Shown: positions 8,545 to 17,423, counted from the first letter of the stretch. The stretch: DNA of 64,000 nucleotides from Streptomyces sp. NBC_01241 (GCF_041435435.1 NZ_CP108494.1:3072501-3136500); one strand, 5' to 3'. The notes: a model not told the origin generated them from the sequence alone. Program-made: numbers and translations.

Positions 8545-9543
8545 CTACTGGGCGATGGCCGACACGTACATCTTCGCGATCACGGCCTCGATGTCCGGCT
8601 CCCGCACCGACAGGTCGACCAGGGGATACTCCGCGGCGATCCGGGCGACCAGCGGCGCGGCCGACTCCGAGGCCGGGAAGGCCAGCCACTGGCGCGGCCC
8701 CTCCACCTTCACCGTACGCACCGAGGGTGCCGACTCCAGCCGGATCGGCGGGAGTTGACGCTCCAGATCGACCACCAGCGTCCGCTCGCTCTCACCCACC
8801 TCGTGCAGCCCGGCGAGCGCACCGTCGTACATGAGCCGGCCGTGGTCGATCACCATCACACGCTTGCAGAGCTGCTCGATATCCGTCAGATCGTGGGTGG
8901 TGAGCAGCACGGTCGTACCGCAGTCGGCATTCAAGTCCCGCAGGAATCCACGGACTTTGGCCTTGGACACGACGTCCAGGCCGATCGTCGGTTCGTCCAG
9001 GTACAGCACCTCGGGATCGTGCAGCAGCGCCGCCGCGATGTCCCCGCGCATCCGCTGCCCGAGCGACAGCTGCCGCACGGGCACGTCCAACAGCTCGCCC
9101 AGGTCGAGGAGTTCGACGCAGCGGTCCAGGTTCTCGCGGTAGCGGGCGTCGGGAATCCGGTACATCCGGTGCATCAGCCGGTACGAGTCGCGCAGCGGCA
9201 GGTCCCACCAGAGCGTGGTGCGCTGGCCGAACACCACACCGATCCGGTGTGCCAGCCTCGTCCGCTCCCTGGACGGGTCGATGCCCGCCACCCGCAGCCG
9301 GCCACCGCTCGGGGTGAGAATGCCGGTCAGCATCTTGATCGTGGTCGACTTCCCGGCACCGTTCGGCCCGATGTAGCCGACCATCTCGCCGCGCGCGACG
9401 CGGAAGCTGATGGAGTCGACCGCCCGCACCTGGCGGCGTTCACCCCGCATGAAGCCGGTCCTGCGACGCACGTCGAAGACCTTTTCGACGTTGTCGAGCT
9501 GAATGAAGTCGGTGCCGCTGCCGGTGTCGACGTCGGTTTTCAT
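8545..9543 (-). CDS. ABC-2 type exporter, ATP-binding subunit
   Basis: This cytoplasmic ATPase has Walker A GPNGAGKST, signature LSLGQRMRGDIAAALLHDPEVLYLDEPTIGLD (containing Walker B) and switch His in LTTHDLTDIE. The C-terminal extension of about 90 residues is common in drug/polysaccharide exporters of the DrrA/Nod type. The ATG at 9543 gives 332 residues. An upstream in-frame ATG at 9606 overlaps the TGA of the preceding permease (TGATG) and would add 21 poorly conserved-looking residues; coupling makes it a real alternative. It is third in a three-gene operon with two DUF990-type permeases. Confidence 0.88.
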   Translation of the reverse strand: MKTDVDTGSGTDFIQLDNVEKVFDVRRRTGFMRGERRQVRAVDSISFRVARGEMVGYIGPNGAGKSTTIKMLTGILTPSGGRLRVAGIDPSRERTRLAHRIGVVFGQRTTLWWDLPLRDSYRLMHRMYRIPDARYRENLDRCVELLDLGELLDVPVRQLSLGQRMRGDIAAALLHDPEVLYLDEPTIGLDVVSKAKVRGFLRDLNADCGTTVLLTTHDLTDIEQLCKRVMVIDHGRLMYDGALAGLHEVGESERTLVVDLERQLPPIRLESAPSVRTVKVEGPRQWLAFPASESAAPLVARIAAEYPLVDLSVREPDIEAVIAKMYVSAIAQ

Positions 9544-9605
9544 GTCGTCCAGTACCCCTGCCGTTGTGTTCGCCCTGCCCTGCCCTGCCGCGCTTCGGTG
9601 TTTCA

Positions 9606-10505
9606 TCAACTGCCCGTACTGCGGTACGCGCGCAGCCCCACGCGCCAGGCCAGGCCCGCGAGCAGCCAGCACAGGCCCGCCACCACCGGAGGCAGGAACG
9701 CCACCCAGTCCGGCAGGCCCAGCGGATAGTCCCGGCCCAGCACGTACAGCGCGGGCAGCCAGTTCACGAACGCCAGCGGCACCACGAACGTCACCCCGCG
9801 CACCAGGTCCTTCGCGAAGATCGACGGCGGGTACTGGAGCAGCGTGTTCCCTCCGTACGTGAACGAGTTCTGCACCTCCGAGGCGTCCTGGGCGAAGAAC
9901 TGGAACGCCGCCCCGGCCACGAACACCGCCGCGAAGATCGCCGCCCCGCTCAGCAGCATCAGCGGGATCATCACCACCTTCAGCGGCGTCCACGCGATGT
10001 CCAGCGTCACCAGCGCGTACCCGAGCACCAGCCCGCCCTGGGTGATCCGCCCCAGCCTGCGCAGCGCGAACCGGTCCGCCGCGACCTGCGCGAGCACCGG
10101 CACCGGACGTACCAGCAGCGTGTCCAGCGTGCCGTCGCGCACCCGCCGCCCCAGCCGGTCCATCGACCCCAGCACCAGGTCGGCGAGGCCGAACGCGGTG
10201 CCCGCGGCCCCGTACAGCAACGCGACCTCCGGCAACGTGTAACCGCCCAGCGCGTCCACGTGCGAGAACATCAGCAAAATCGCCACGAAGTCGAAGGCGG
10301 TCGCCGCGAAGTTCCCGAACGCCGTCATCGCGAACGAGGCGCGGTACGCCATCGTCGAACGCAGCCACATCGCCGCGATCAGCCCGTACGCCCGAACTCC
10401 CTCGACCAGCCTCGACCGCTCGACGAACACCACTTCGGGCGCATCCGCCACCCCGGCCCCCGCCGCCGCCTCCGCCTCCACCGCACCGGCCGTCGTCTCA
10501 GCCAC
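9606..10505 (-). CDS. ABC-2 family permease (DUF990/ABC2_membrane_6 type)
   Basis: This 299-residue protein has a roughly 45-residue cytoplasmic N terminus and six predicted membrane segments. The conserved inter-segment motif MDRLGRRVRDGTLDTLLVRPVPVLAQ is diagnostic of this exporter family (the G-T-D-x-L-L-x-R-P core). With its partner permease and the ATPase it should form an efflux pump, perhaps for toxic cations, peptides or a lipid; the substrate is unknown. The start at 10505 overlaps the end of the previous gene by 8 bases. Confidence 0.86.
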   Translation of the reverse strand: MAETTAGAVEAEAAAGAGVADAPEVVFVERSRLVEGVRAYGLIAAMWLRSTMAYRASFAMTAFGNFAATAFDFVAILLMFSHVDALGGYTLPEVALLYGAAGTAFGLADLVLGSMDRLGRRVRDGTLDTLLVRPVPVLAQVAADRFALRRLGRITQGGLVLGYALVTLDIAWTPLKVVMIPLMLLSGAAIFAAVFVAGAAFQFFAQDASEVQNSFTYGGNTLLQYPPSIFAKDLVRGVTFVVPLAFVNWLPALYVLGRDYPLGLPDWVAFLPPVVAGLCWLLAGLAWRVGLRAYRSTGS

Positions 10506-11298
10506 CCTGGACCACCACCCTCCTCGTCGCCACCGACTGCACCAGCCGGCCCACCAGCAGCAGCGTCAGCGCCCAGCCACCCTGGAAGGCGTACGCCTCC
10601 ACCAGCCCCCAGCCCGTCCGCTTCCCGAGCAGCACATCGGCCGGCACCTGGAGCAGCGAGGACCACGGGAGCACCCGCGCCACGTCGCCCAGCACCCCGG
10701 GGAACAGCGTCAGCGGGAGCAGCATCCCGGAGAAGAACATCCCGGCCAGGGCCGTCATCTGCGACACCCCGGCCCCGTCCAGCAGCCAGAACGCGGAGAG
10801 CGCCACCAGATAGCGGATCGCGAAACTGACCACGACACCGAGCGTCACCGAGACGAGGAAGGCCAGCCAGATCCCCGGCGAGGCGGGCAGCGCCAGATCG
10901 AAAGCGAGCGAACCCAGCAGCATCGGCACGATGCCGCGGCCCAGCAGATGGAACGCAGCTCGCCCCAAGTCGCCCGCCATCCACCACAGTTGGAGGTCCA
11001 CGGGACGGTAGAGGTCGACCGCGACATCGCCGGTGCGAATCCGCTCTATCAGCTCGTCCTCGAAACCGCCACCCATCATGGCGCAGGTCATCAGCAGCGC
11101 CTGCCCCAGCCACACATAGGTGAGCGCCTGAGACATGTCATAACCGCCGAGCTGCGGACGCTGGTCCCACAGCGCCACATAGGCGTACGCCATGATGAAC
11201 CCGAAGACGGTGTTGGTGAAAACTCCCGCCGCCGTCGCCATCCGGTATGTGGCATAGCGCCGGAACCCTCCCGCCGCCACCACCGTATACAGCCGCAC
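10498..11298 (-). CDS. ABC-2 family permease, first gene of exporter operon
   Basis: This 266-residue membrane protein is paralogous to the next gene: GFRRYATYRMATAAGVFTN, the signature-like RIRTGDVAVDLYRPVDLQ, and six hydrophobic segments. The GTG at 11298 is chosen because AGGGGG lies 8 bases upstream; a TTG at 11328 is the longest possible start but has no such site. The gene opens an operon of permease, permease and ATPase with short overlaps, transcribed leftward from the region shared with the divergent penicillin-binding protein gene. Confidence 0.86.
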   Translation of the reverse strand: MRLYTVVAAGGFRRYATYRMATAAGVFTNTVFGFIMAYAYVALWDQRPQLGGYDMSQALTYVWLGQALLMTCAMMGGGFEDELIERIRTGDVAVDLYRPVDLQLWWMAGDLGRAAFHLLGRGIVPMLLGSLAFDLALPASPGIWLAFLVSVTLGVVVSFAIRYLVALSAFWLLDGAGVSQMTALAGMFFSGMLLPLTLFPGVLGDVARVLPWSSLLQVPADVLLGKRTGWGLVEAYAFQGGWALTLLLVGRLVQSVATRRVVVQGG

Positions 11299-11467
11299 CG
11301 CATTCACCCCCTGCGCTCGGGCGCCCAACGGCGTTGGACACCAAAGCGCAAGACCCTAGTCCACCGGACGCAGCCGCCGCGACCGCTTTTGGCGGTCGAT
11401 CCGGTGCTTATTCCACAGAAAAGGGCACTATGGGGGAACTGACCGCGGCCGAGGAGTCTGCACGGAC

Positions 11468-14026
11468 ATGAGCGACGAGCCACAGCAGCCGGGCGGGGAG
11501 AACGAACCCCGGGGCTGGGACCCCAGGGACCCGTCCGCCCACGGCAGCAACAGCGGCAACAGGGGCAGCAGGGGAGAACAAGGCGGTGAACAGGACGGTC
11601 GGCACGGCGGCCCACAGGACGGTCGGCACGGCGGCCCACAGGACGGTCAACAGGACGGCACCGCCAAGCAGCCCAAGCGCCCCAAGCGCCCCCGACGGCC
11701 CGAACGCACCGGCTGGCGCCGCGCCGTCCCCACCTGGCGGATGGTCCTCGGCGCCGTCCTCCTTCTCGTCCTGCTCCTGATCGGCGGCTTCATCGCCGGG
11801 TACGAACTCGTCGACATCCCGCCCGCCAACGCCAACGCCACCGCACAGTCGAACGTCTACCTCTACAAGGACGGCAGCGTCCTCGCCCGCTCCGGCGAAA
11901 TCAACCGCGAGAACATCAAACTCGCCCAGGTCCCGCTCACCGTCCAGCACGCCGTACTCGCCGCAGAGGACCGCGACTTCTACTCCGAACGGGCGGTCGA
12001 CGTCAAAGCCATGGCCCGAGCCGCCTGGAACACCCTCGCCGGCAAGGGCACCCAGGGCGGCTCGACCATCACCCAGCAGTACGTCAAGAACTACTACCTC
12101 GGCCAGGAACAGACCATCACCCGCAAGATCAAGGAGTTCTTCATCGCGGTCAAACTCAACCGCGAGGAATCCAAGAGCCAGATCTTCGAGGGCTACCTCA
12201 ACACCAGCTACTTCGGCCGCAACGCCTACGGCATCCAGGCCGCCGCACAGGCCTACTACGGCAAGGACATCGGCAGCATCACCACCGCCGAAGGCGCCTA
12301 CCTCGCCTCCCTCCTCAACGCCCCCAGCGCCTACGACGTCGTCGTCCACCCCGGGAACAAGGCCGCCGCCCTCGCACGCTGGAACTACGTACTCGACGGC
12401 ATGGTCAAGGAGAAGTGGCTCGGCGCCCGCACCCGCGCCACCCTGAAGTTCCCCGTACCCGGCAAGGTCAACCCGCCCATCGGCCTCTCCGGACAACGCG
12501 GCTACATCATCCAGGCCGTCGAGGACTACCTCACCACCAACAAGGTCATCGACGAGAACACCCTGGCCACCGGCGGCTACCGGATCACCACCACACTGGA
12601 GAAGAAGAAACAGAACGCACTCGTCAAAGCCGTCGACGACAACGTCATGTCCCAGACGAGCAGCGACCGCACGGCCGACCGCAACGTCCGCGTCGGCGGC
12701 GCCTCCATCGACCCCGGCACCGGCCGCGTCGTCGCCATGTACGGCGGCGTCGACTACACCAAGCAGTACGTGAACAACGCGACCCGCCGCGACTACCAGG
12801 TCGGCTCCACCTTCAAACCGTTCGTCTTCACCTCCGCAGTCGCCAACGGCTCCACCACCCAGGACGGCCGGCGCATCACCCCCAACACCGTGTACGACGG
12901 CACCAACAAACGCATGGTCGAGGGCCCCAACGGACCCACCGGCTACTCCCCCGCCAACGAGGACGACATCAGCTACGGACCCATCACCGTCCGCGACGCC
13001 ACCGACAAGTCCGTCAACGCCGTCTACGCCCAAATGGCCGAAGACGTCGGCCCCGCCAAGGTCGAGCAGACCGCCGTCGGCCTCGGCATCCCCCGGAACA
13101 CCCCCGACCTCACCGCCTCTCCGTCCATCGCACTCGGCGTGGCCACCGCCAGCGTCCTCGACATGACCGAGGCGTACGCCACCCTCGCCAACCACGGAAG
13201 GCACGGCGCGTACGTCCTCGTCGACAAGGTCAGCAAGGGCGGCACGGACCTCGAACTCCCCAGCAGGAACACCAAGCAGGCTGTCAGCCGCGAAGCCGCC
13301 GACACCACCACCTCGATCCTCCGGAGCGTCGTCGAGAACGGCTCCGGCACCGCCGCCCAGGGCGCCGGCCGCCCCGCCGCCGGCAAGACCGGCACCGCCG
13401 AGGACGACAGGGCAGCCTGGTTCGCCGGCTACACCCCCGACCTCACCACCGTCATCGCCGTCATGGGCCAGGACCCCGAGACCGGCGTACAGAAATCCCT
13501 CTACGGAGCACTCGGACTGGCCCGCATCAACGGCGCCGGCGCCCCCGCCCAGACCTGGGCCCAGTACACCGAAGCCGCGCTGCGCGGCACCACGGTCGAG
13601 GAGTTCGACCTGACCCTCGAAAGCGGCGCCGACGAAACCACCTCACCCACCGGGGAGAGCACCGTCCCCGGCGAAACCGGGACACCGTCGGAGCAGCCCT
13701 CCGGCACGCCGCCGAGCAGCTTCGAAAGCATCGCACCCGGCAGTCCGCCGAGCCCCGGAAACAGCGAAGCCACCACCGGCGGCACGGACATGGGCGACTT
13801 GACCGGCGGCGGACCGCAGGACGGCAGATGGCACAACGGCGGATGGCACAACGGCGGACCGGACTACGGCGACGGCGGCGGCGACAACGGCGGCCCCCGC
13901 GACGAGGACGACGGCGACAGAGACCGCTACGACTTCCTCCCGGGCGCCCGAGGCACCCCGGCCCCCGCAACGCCCCCGCCGCCCACGGCTCCCACAGTTC
14001 CCCCGGCTCCCCCTGGCCCGCGTTAG
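11468..14026 (+). CDS. class A penicillin-binding protein (transglycosylase/transpeptidase)
   Basis: This 852-residue bifunctional peptidoglycan synthase has a Gly/Gln/basic cytoplasmic tail of about 90 residues with tandem GRHGGPQD words and one transmembrane anchor at about 91-114. The GT51 domain contains AAEDRDFYSE (catalytic Glu near 166) and GGSTITQQYVKN. The transpeptidase domain has S447-TFK, S515-VN and K640-TG(TAED). The C-terminal extension of about 130 residues is Ser/Thr/Pro/Gly-rich with WHNGG repeats. It polymerises and cross-links lipid II at the outer face of the membrane. The last four bases overlap the stop of convergent sugE. Confidence 0.93.
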   Translation: MSDEPQQPGGENEPRGWDPRDPSAHGSNSGNRGSRGEQGGEQDGRHGGPQDGRHGGPQDGQQDGTAKQPKRPKRPRRPERTGWRRAVPTWRMVLGAVLLLVLLLIGGFIAGYELVDIPPANANATAQSNVYLYKDGSVLARSGEINRENIKLAQVPLTVQHAVLAAEDRDFYSERAVDVKAMARAAWNTLAGKGTQGGSTITQQYVKNYYLGQEQTITRKIKEFFIAVKLNREESKSQIFEGYLNTSYFGRNAYGIQAAAQAYYGKDIGSITTAEGAYLASLLNAPSAYDVVVHPGNKAAALARWNYVLDGMVKEKWLGARTRATLKFPVPGKVNPPIGLSGQRGYIIQAVEDYLTTNKVIDENTLATGGYRITTTLEKKKQNALVKAVDDNVMSQTSSDRTADRNVRVGGASIDPGTGRVVAMYGGVDYTKQYVNNATRRDYQVGSTFKPFVFTSAVANGSTTQDGRRITPNTVYDGTNKRMVEGPNGPTGYSPANEDDISYGPITVRDATDKSVNAVYAQMAEDVGPAKVEQTAVGLGIPRNTPDLTASPSIALGVATASVLDMTEAYATLANHGRHGAYVLVDKVSKGGTDLELPSRNTKQAVSREAADTTTSILRSVVENGSGTAAQGAGRPAAGKTGTAEDDRAAWFAGYTPDLTTVIAVMGQDPETGVQKSLYGALGLARINGAGAPAQTWAQYTEAALRGTTVEEFDLTLESGADETTSPTGESTVPGETGTPSEQPSGTPPSSFESIAPGSPPSPGNSEATTGGTDMGDLTGGGPQDGRWHNGGWHNGGPDYGDGGGDNGGPRDEDDGDRDRYDFLPGARGTPAPATPPPPTAPTVPPAPPGPR

Positions 14027-14343
14027 TGACCCGAGGTCGCCTTCAGCCCCACGACAGCCACCAGCAACAGACAGACGAAGAAGATCCGGGCAGCGGTCGC
14101 CGGCTCGTTCAGCACCACCATGCCGAGCACCGCCGCCCCCGCCGCACCGATACCGACCCACACCCCGTACGCCGTCCCGATCGGCAGCGTCTTCGCCGCC
14201 TGGGACAGCAACATCATGCTCGCCACGATCCCGACACCCGTGAACACACTCGGCCACAGCCGGGTGAACCCCTCGGTGTACTTCATCCCTATCGACCAGC
14301 CCACTTCCAGCAGACCGGCGACAATCAGCAGAACCCACGCCAT
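14023..14343 (-). CDS. sugE: SugE/Gdx-type small multidrug resistance exporter
   Basis: This 106-residue protein has four transmembrane helices, the essential Glu in the first (LLEVGWSIGMKYTEGF) and the SugE-subtype text LPIGTAYGVWVGIGAAGAAVLG in the third. SugE proteins of the Gdx subtype export guanidinium ion by proton antiport as antiparallel dimers. GGAGGTG lies 6 bases before the ATG. A guanidine-III riboswitch at 14381-14425 immediately upstream independently supports the guanidinium assignment. Confidence 0.92.
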   Translation of the reverse strand: MAWVLLIVAGLLEVGWSIGMKYTEGFTRLWPSVFTGVGIVASMMLLSQAAKTLPIGTAYGVWVGIGAAGAAVLGMVVLNEPATAARIFFVCLLLVAVVGLKATSGH

Positions 14344-14380
14344 GACGGCACCTCCGACAAGACAGAACACGGAAAATACG

Positions 14381-14425
14381 GTGCGTCGTCTTTGCGAAAC
14401 CCGGTACGGCGCGTCTCGTCGGGGG
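14381..14425 (-). promoter_or_regulatory. guanidine-III (ykkC-III) riboswitch
   Basis: On the minus strand, 37 bases before the sugE start, the RNA reads with the class-III core words in order: CCCGACGAG, then GCGCCGTACCGGG, then CAAAGACGACGC. Compared with the class-III consensus as I remember it (CGGACGAG, GCGCCGUACCCGG, CAAGACGGCGC), the match is close. P1 pairs CCCG with CGGG. P2 pairs GCGCCGT with ACGACGC with a single C-A mismatch. Class-III riboswitches bind guanidinium and usually switch on translation of SugE or guanidine-processing genes. Confidence 0.82.
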
Positions 14426-14455
14426 TCAGCCCACCATAGCAAAGAACAAGCAAAG

Positions 14456-14481
14456 GGCCTGGTGACACCGGTCACCAGGCC
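14456..14481 (-). terminator. terminator of the GroES-like gene
   Basis: Perfect 11-base arms (14456-14466 and 14471-14481) enclose a 4-base loop. On the minus strand a T-rich run (CTTTGCTTGTTCTTTG) follows. It separates the GroES-like gene (stop at 14566) from the sugE riboswitch promoter region. Confidence 0.75.
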
Positions 14482-14565
14482 ACACCCGCCACTGCTGCTG
14501 TCGCTACCGCCGACTACAGAAACCGATCACGGAACCGGTCATGGATACGGATCGACAGATACGGA

Positions 14566-14904
14566 TCACAGATACAGCCCGGTGGAATCCACCGACCCCT
14601 CGAACCGGTCCGCCGCCACCGCATGCAGATCCCGCTCACGCATCAGCACATACGCCACACCGCGCACCTCGACCTCCGCACGGTCCTCGGGGTCGTACAG
14701 CACACGGTCACCCGGCTCCACCGTCCGCACGTTCTGGCCCACCGCGACCACCACGGCCCAGGCCAGCCGACGACCGACCGCAGCCGTCGCCGGAATCAGG
14801 ATGCCGCCACCGGAACGCCGCTCGCCCTCAGGCGTATCGGACCGGACCAGCACGCGGTCATGCAACATGCGGATGGGCAGCTTGTCGTCGGTGTTCTCGC
14901 TCAC
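14566..14904 (-). CDS. GroES-like co-chaperone family protein
   Basis: This 112-residue protein carries the Cpn10 fold: IRMLHDRVLVRSD, a mobile-loop-like SGGGILIP, VVAVGQNVRTVEPGDRVLYDPEDRAEVEVRGVAYVLMRERDLHAV. There is no groEL beside it, so it is likely an additional GroES paralogue rather than the main one. The GTG at 14904 removes an unlikely basic extension and starts the protein as SENTDDKLPIR. It is expressed leftward with its own terminator. Confidence 0.82.
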   Translation of the reverse strand: MSENTDDKLPIRMLHDRVLVRSDTPEGERRSGGGILIPATAAVGRRLAWAVVVAVGQNVRTVEPGDRVLYDPEDRAEVEVRGVAYVLMRERDLHAVAADRFEGSVDSTGLYL

Positions 14905-14980
14905 GCCCCGCAACCTACCTGCCCACCACGGCTCCACACGCCTCCGGGGTACACACCTGCGGAGCACACGGCCCGCACCA

Positions 14981-15301
14981 TCACTTGTTCCGGCGCCGCT
15001 TCGACACCGTCAGCAGACCCACGACACCCACCGCGAGCAACGCCGCCGGAACCACCCGCTCCAGACGCGGAGCACCGTCCGCGGACACGAACCGCGTCTT
15101 CACATCCGACACAGCCCGGTTCACCGCGACAAAAGCCCGACCGGCCGTCCGGTCCACGGCTTCGGCAGCCCTGGCCTTCGCATCACCCATGATCGTCTTC
15201 GGGTGCACCCGCACCCCGATCTCATCGAGCACCACCGCAAGCTGCTCACGCCTGCTGATGATGTCCGCCTCGATCTGCGCAGGGGTCCTGGCATCCGACA
15301 C
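14981..15301 (-). CDS. DUF3618 domain protein
   Basis: This 106-residue protein starts TPAQIEADIISRREQLAVVLDEIGVRVHPKTIM, which is the DUF3618 signature. A charged helix and one C-terminal transmembrane segment follow (VVPAALLAVGVVGLLTV) before a basic KRRRNK tail. It is probably a single-pass, tail-anchored membrane protein of unknown function, common in actinobacteria. It is divergent from bcp, with 130 bases between the starts. Confidence 0.85.
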   Translation of the reverse strand: MSDARTPAQIEADIISRREQLAVVLDEIGVRVHPKTIMGDAKARAAEAVDRTAGRAFVAVNRAVSDVKTRFVSADGAPRLERVVPAALLAVGVVGLLTVSKRRRNK

Positions 15302-15431
15302 TGCGCCGCCTCCGTGGTCCTCGTCCGGTAAACCTTCATCGACAGTCTGTCAGCTCCACCGCCCACGTACCCGGCGGCACCCCTATTACGCTCGGTCCCA
15401 TACACCCCTACGTGTCCAACTGAGGAGAACC

Positions 15432-15899
15432 ATGAGCGAGCGACTCCAGCCCGGCGACACCGCCCCCGCCTTCACCCTCCCCGACGCCGACGGCAACGAC
15501 ATCTCGCTCGCCGACCACAAGGGCCGCAAGGTCATCGTCTACTTCTACCCGGCCGCCCTCACCCCCGGCTGCACCAAGCAGGCCTGCGACTTCACCGACA
15601 ACCTGGAACTCCTCGCAGGCGCCGGATACGACGTCATCGGCGTCTCCCCCGACAAGCCCGAGAAGCTCGCCAAGTTCCGCGAAAAGGAAAACCTCAAGGT
15701 CACCCTGGTCGGGGACCCCTCCAAGAAGACCCTGGAGGCATACGGCGCCTTCGGCGAGAAGAAGCTCTACGGCAAAACGGTGACGGGCGTCATCCGCTCC
15801 ACGATCGTCGTGGACGAGGACGGCAAGGTCGAGCGAGCCCTCTACAACGTCAAGGCCACCGGCCACGTAGCCAAAATCATCAAGGACCTCGGCGTCTGA
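15432..15899 (+). CDS. bcp: thioredoxin-dependent thiol peroxidase (Bcp/PrxQ)
   Basis: This 155-residue peroxiredoxin has peroxidatic Cys47 in PAALTPGCTKQAC with resolving Cys52 five residues later, the alpha2-type arrangement of PrxQ/Bcp. FPD-like text (GVSPDKPEKLAKFREKENL) and GVIRSTIVVDEDGKV complete the fold. It reduces hydroperoxides in the cytoplasm using thioredoxin. GAGGAG lies 5 bases before the ATG. It appears monocistronic. Confidence 0.93.
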   Translation: MSERLQPGDTAPAFTLPDADGNDISLADHKGRKVIVYFYPAALTPGCTKQACDFTDNLELLAGAGYDVIGVSPDKPEKLAKFREKENLKVTLVGDPSKKTLEAYGAFGEKKLYGKTVTGVIRSTIVVDEDGKVERALYNVKATGHVAKIIKDLGV

Positions 15900-16271
15900 A
15901 CCCGGCCCATAGGCGCTGCCCCGCACGACTGAACGATGTGAGGGACATCCCACCGAGGAGGCAGCAGAACTGGTCGCGCCCCAGACACCGGACCCGAAGT
16001 TCTGACCCCGGGCCGCCGCGCCTCTTCGGCGCCCTCGTCGGAATGGCCCGCACTGCTTCAGCGTCGATTGAATCAGTGCGGGCCATTCCGCATCTTTTCG
16101 GATATCGGACGTAACTCTCCGATAAAAGGCTCGTTGATCCGTACGAAGCCGCGAACGCGCGGTCGGATTCGGAGGGGATCACGCCGGTTCGGTATACCCG
16201 CGAGCTACCGGAAGGTGTTGACCGCGACGTCGAACACCAACGCCTCGGTCCCGCTTGCACGAGGGGGAGAA
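15900..16271. other. intergenic region with hairpin, no gene seen
   Basis: A short frame at about 15919-16006 ends in TEEAAELVAPQTPDPKF but has no start and may be debris. The hairpin at 16040-16089 dominates the region. The last 100 bases lead into GAGGGGG before the HNH gene. Confidence 0.5.
16040..16089 (+). terminator. strong 16-bp stem-loop
   Basis: The arms 16040-16055 and 16074-16089 are perfectly complementary (GGAATGGCCCGCACTG) and the loop can pair further (TTCA/TGAA). CGCATCTTTTCGG follows. It could terminate bcp transcripts 140 bases downstream of its stop, or be a palindromic repeat element. Confidence 0.5.
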
Positions 16272-17290
16272 ATGTCTGACGTGTACGAGCGGGAGAAGCT
16301 CACCACCGCCGTCGCCGAGTCCAAGAACTGGACGGATCTGATGCGTCGGCTCGGACTCAAGAAGAGCGGCGGCCAGCGGCGCGTACTGCAGGAGAAGGTA
16401 GCCGGGCACGGGCTGGATACAGCCCACTTCAAGCAACGAAGTCCATGGCTGAAGTACCCGGACGCGGCCATTGAGGCCGCCGTTGCGTCCTCGTCGTCGC
16501 TGCGTCCTCGTCGTCGCTGCGCGAGGTCGTCACCAAACTCGGTGCACCACCGGCAAGCGGCACGCTTTCTCACATAAGCCGCCGCATCACGGCCGCGGGG
16601 ATCGATGTCAGCCACTTTCCCGGCATGAACCGTCCGCAACTGGACCTGCTGTTCACCACCGAGGAGTTACGGACTGCCACGGCCGCGGCCGAGAGCATTC
16701 GCGGAGTGGCGCGAAGCCTTGGGATGGGCGACGACAGTCAGTCACGCTCTGCGCTGGCGAGCCTGCTGCGCAGGAGAGGGATCGATACCTCACATTTCCG
16801 GAAGGCGCGCCTTGCGATCCCGGAGGACACTCTGCGGAACGCCGTCCAGCGCGCTACCAGCTACGCGGACGTCATGCGGGCACTCGGCCTTGAGGTCAAC
16901 GACACGAACCACCGCCGCGTGCGGCGCAAGGTCCTGCAGCTGCAGCTCGACACAAGCCACTTCACTCGCCGCTCCTGGGCTTCGATGCAGGTGCACGAGC
17001 CCAAAGCGATCGCACCGACGACCCTGGTTGTCAGGCCTCAAGGGTCAACACTCACAAACCGGGAAAGACTGCACCGCGCCCTTCAGGAGATCGGTGTCGC
17101 GTACCGCTGCGAATCCTGCGGCAACCCGGGAAAGTGGCTGGGGCAGTCCTTCACGCTCCAGATCGATCACATCAACGGTGAGTGGCTCGACAACCGGGCC
17201 GAGAACCTTCGCTACCTCTGCCCCAACTGCCACGCGCTCACTGACACATGGTGCCGGAACCGGCGCCCTGCTAAATCGGCCGCCGTATAG
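16272..17290 (+). pseudogene. HNH endonuclease with tandem helical modules, frameshifted
   Basis: Frame 1 runs from an ATG with a GAGGGGG site to a premature stop at 16577. The remainder is open two bases out of phase (start-like Met at 16625) to 17290. The shift falls exactly on a 17-bp tandem duplication (16484-16517). With one copy removed the gene reads 333 residues: four modules of about 50 residues each ending in an LDTAHF/IDVSHF/IDTSHF/LDTSHF word, preceded by RxLG helices, then an HNH nuclease (CESCG, IDHINGEWLDNRAENLRYLCPNCHA). The intact family would be a DNA-binding nuclease. Downstream by 44 bases is tRNA-Leu. Either a decayed, phase-variable or mis-assembled gene. Confidence 0.82.
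16484..16517 (+). repeat. 17-bp exact tandem duplication inside the HNH gene
   Basis: TGCGTCCTCGTCGTCGC occurs at 16484-16500 and again at 16501-16517, followed by a further TGCG. Removal of one copy restores a continuous reading frame through the second repeat module. Confidence 0.95.
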
Positions 17291-17334
17291 GTCTTCGGGT
17301 CTGTTGCAGCCTTCCCTTGTAGACTGCCGGAGAC

Positions 17335-17418
17335 GCGCGAGTGCTGGAATTGGTGAGACAGGCTGGTTTTAGGTACCAGTGCCCTAGCGGCGTGAGGGTT
17401 CGAGTCCCTCCTCGCGCA
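17335..17418 (+). tRNA. tRNA-Leu, anticodon UAG
   Basis: Acceptor arms GCGCGAG and CTCGCGC pair fully. The D-arm region TGGAATTGGTGAGACA has the usual GG. The anticodon loop TTTAGGT in the stem CTGGT/ACCAG carries UAG. A long class II variable arm follows, and the T arm is GAGGGTTCGAGTCCCTC. The discriminator base is A and CCA is not fully encoded. It reads CUA/CUG-type leucine codons. Confidence 0.95.
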
Positions 17419-17423
17419 CCCCG

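Noticed and set aside
12415..14439. Long plus-strand ORF rich in Arg/His/Pro
   Set aside because: It runs inside the penicillin-binding protein gene in another frame; the text is Arg/His/Pro low-complexity typical of shadow frames in high-GC DNA.
16272..17418. Integrated element at tRNA-Leu
   Set aside because: No integrase, no duplicated tRNA end and no boundary repeat were seen; the HNH gene is upstream of, not inside, the tRNA.
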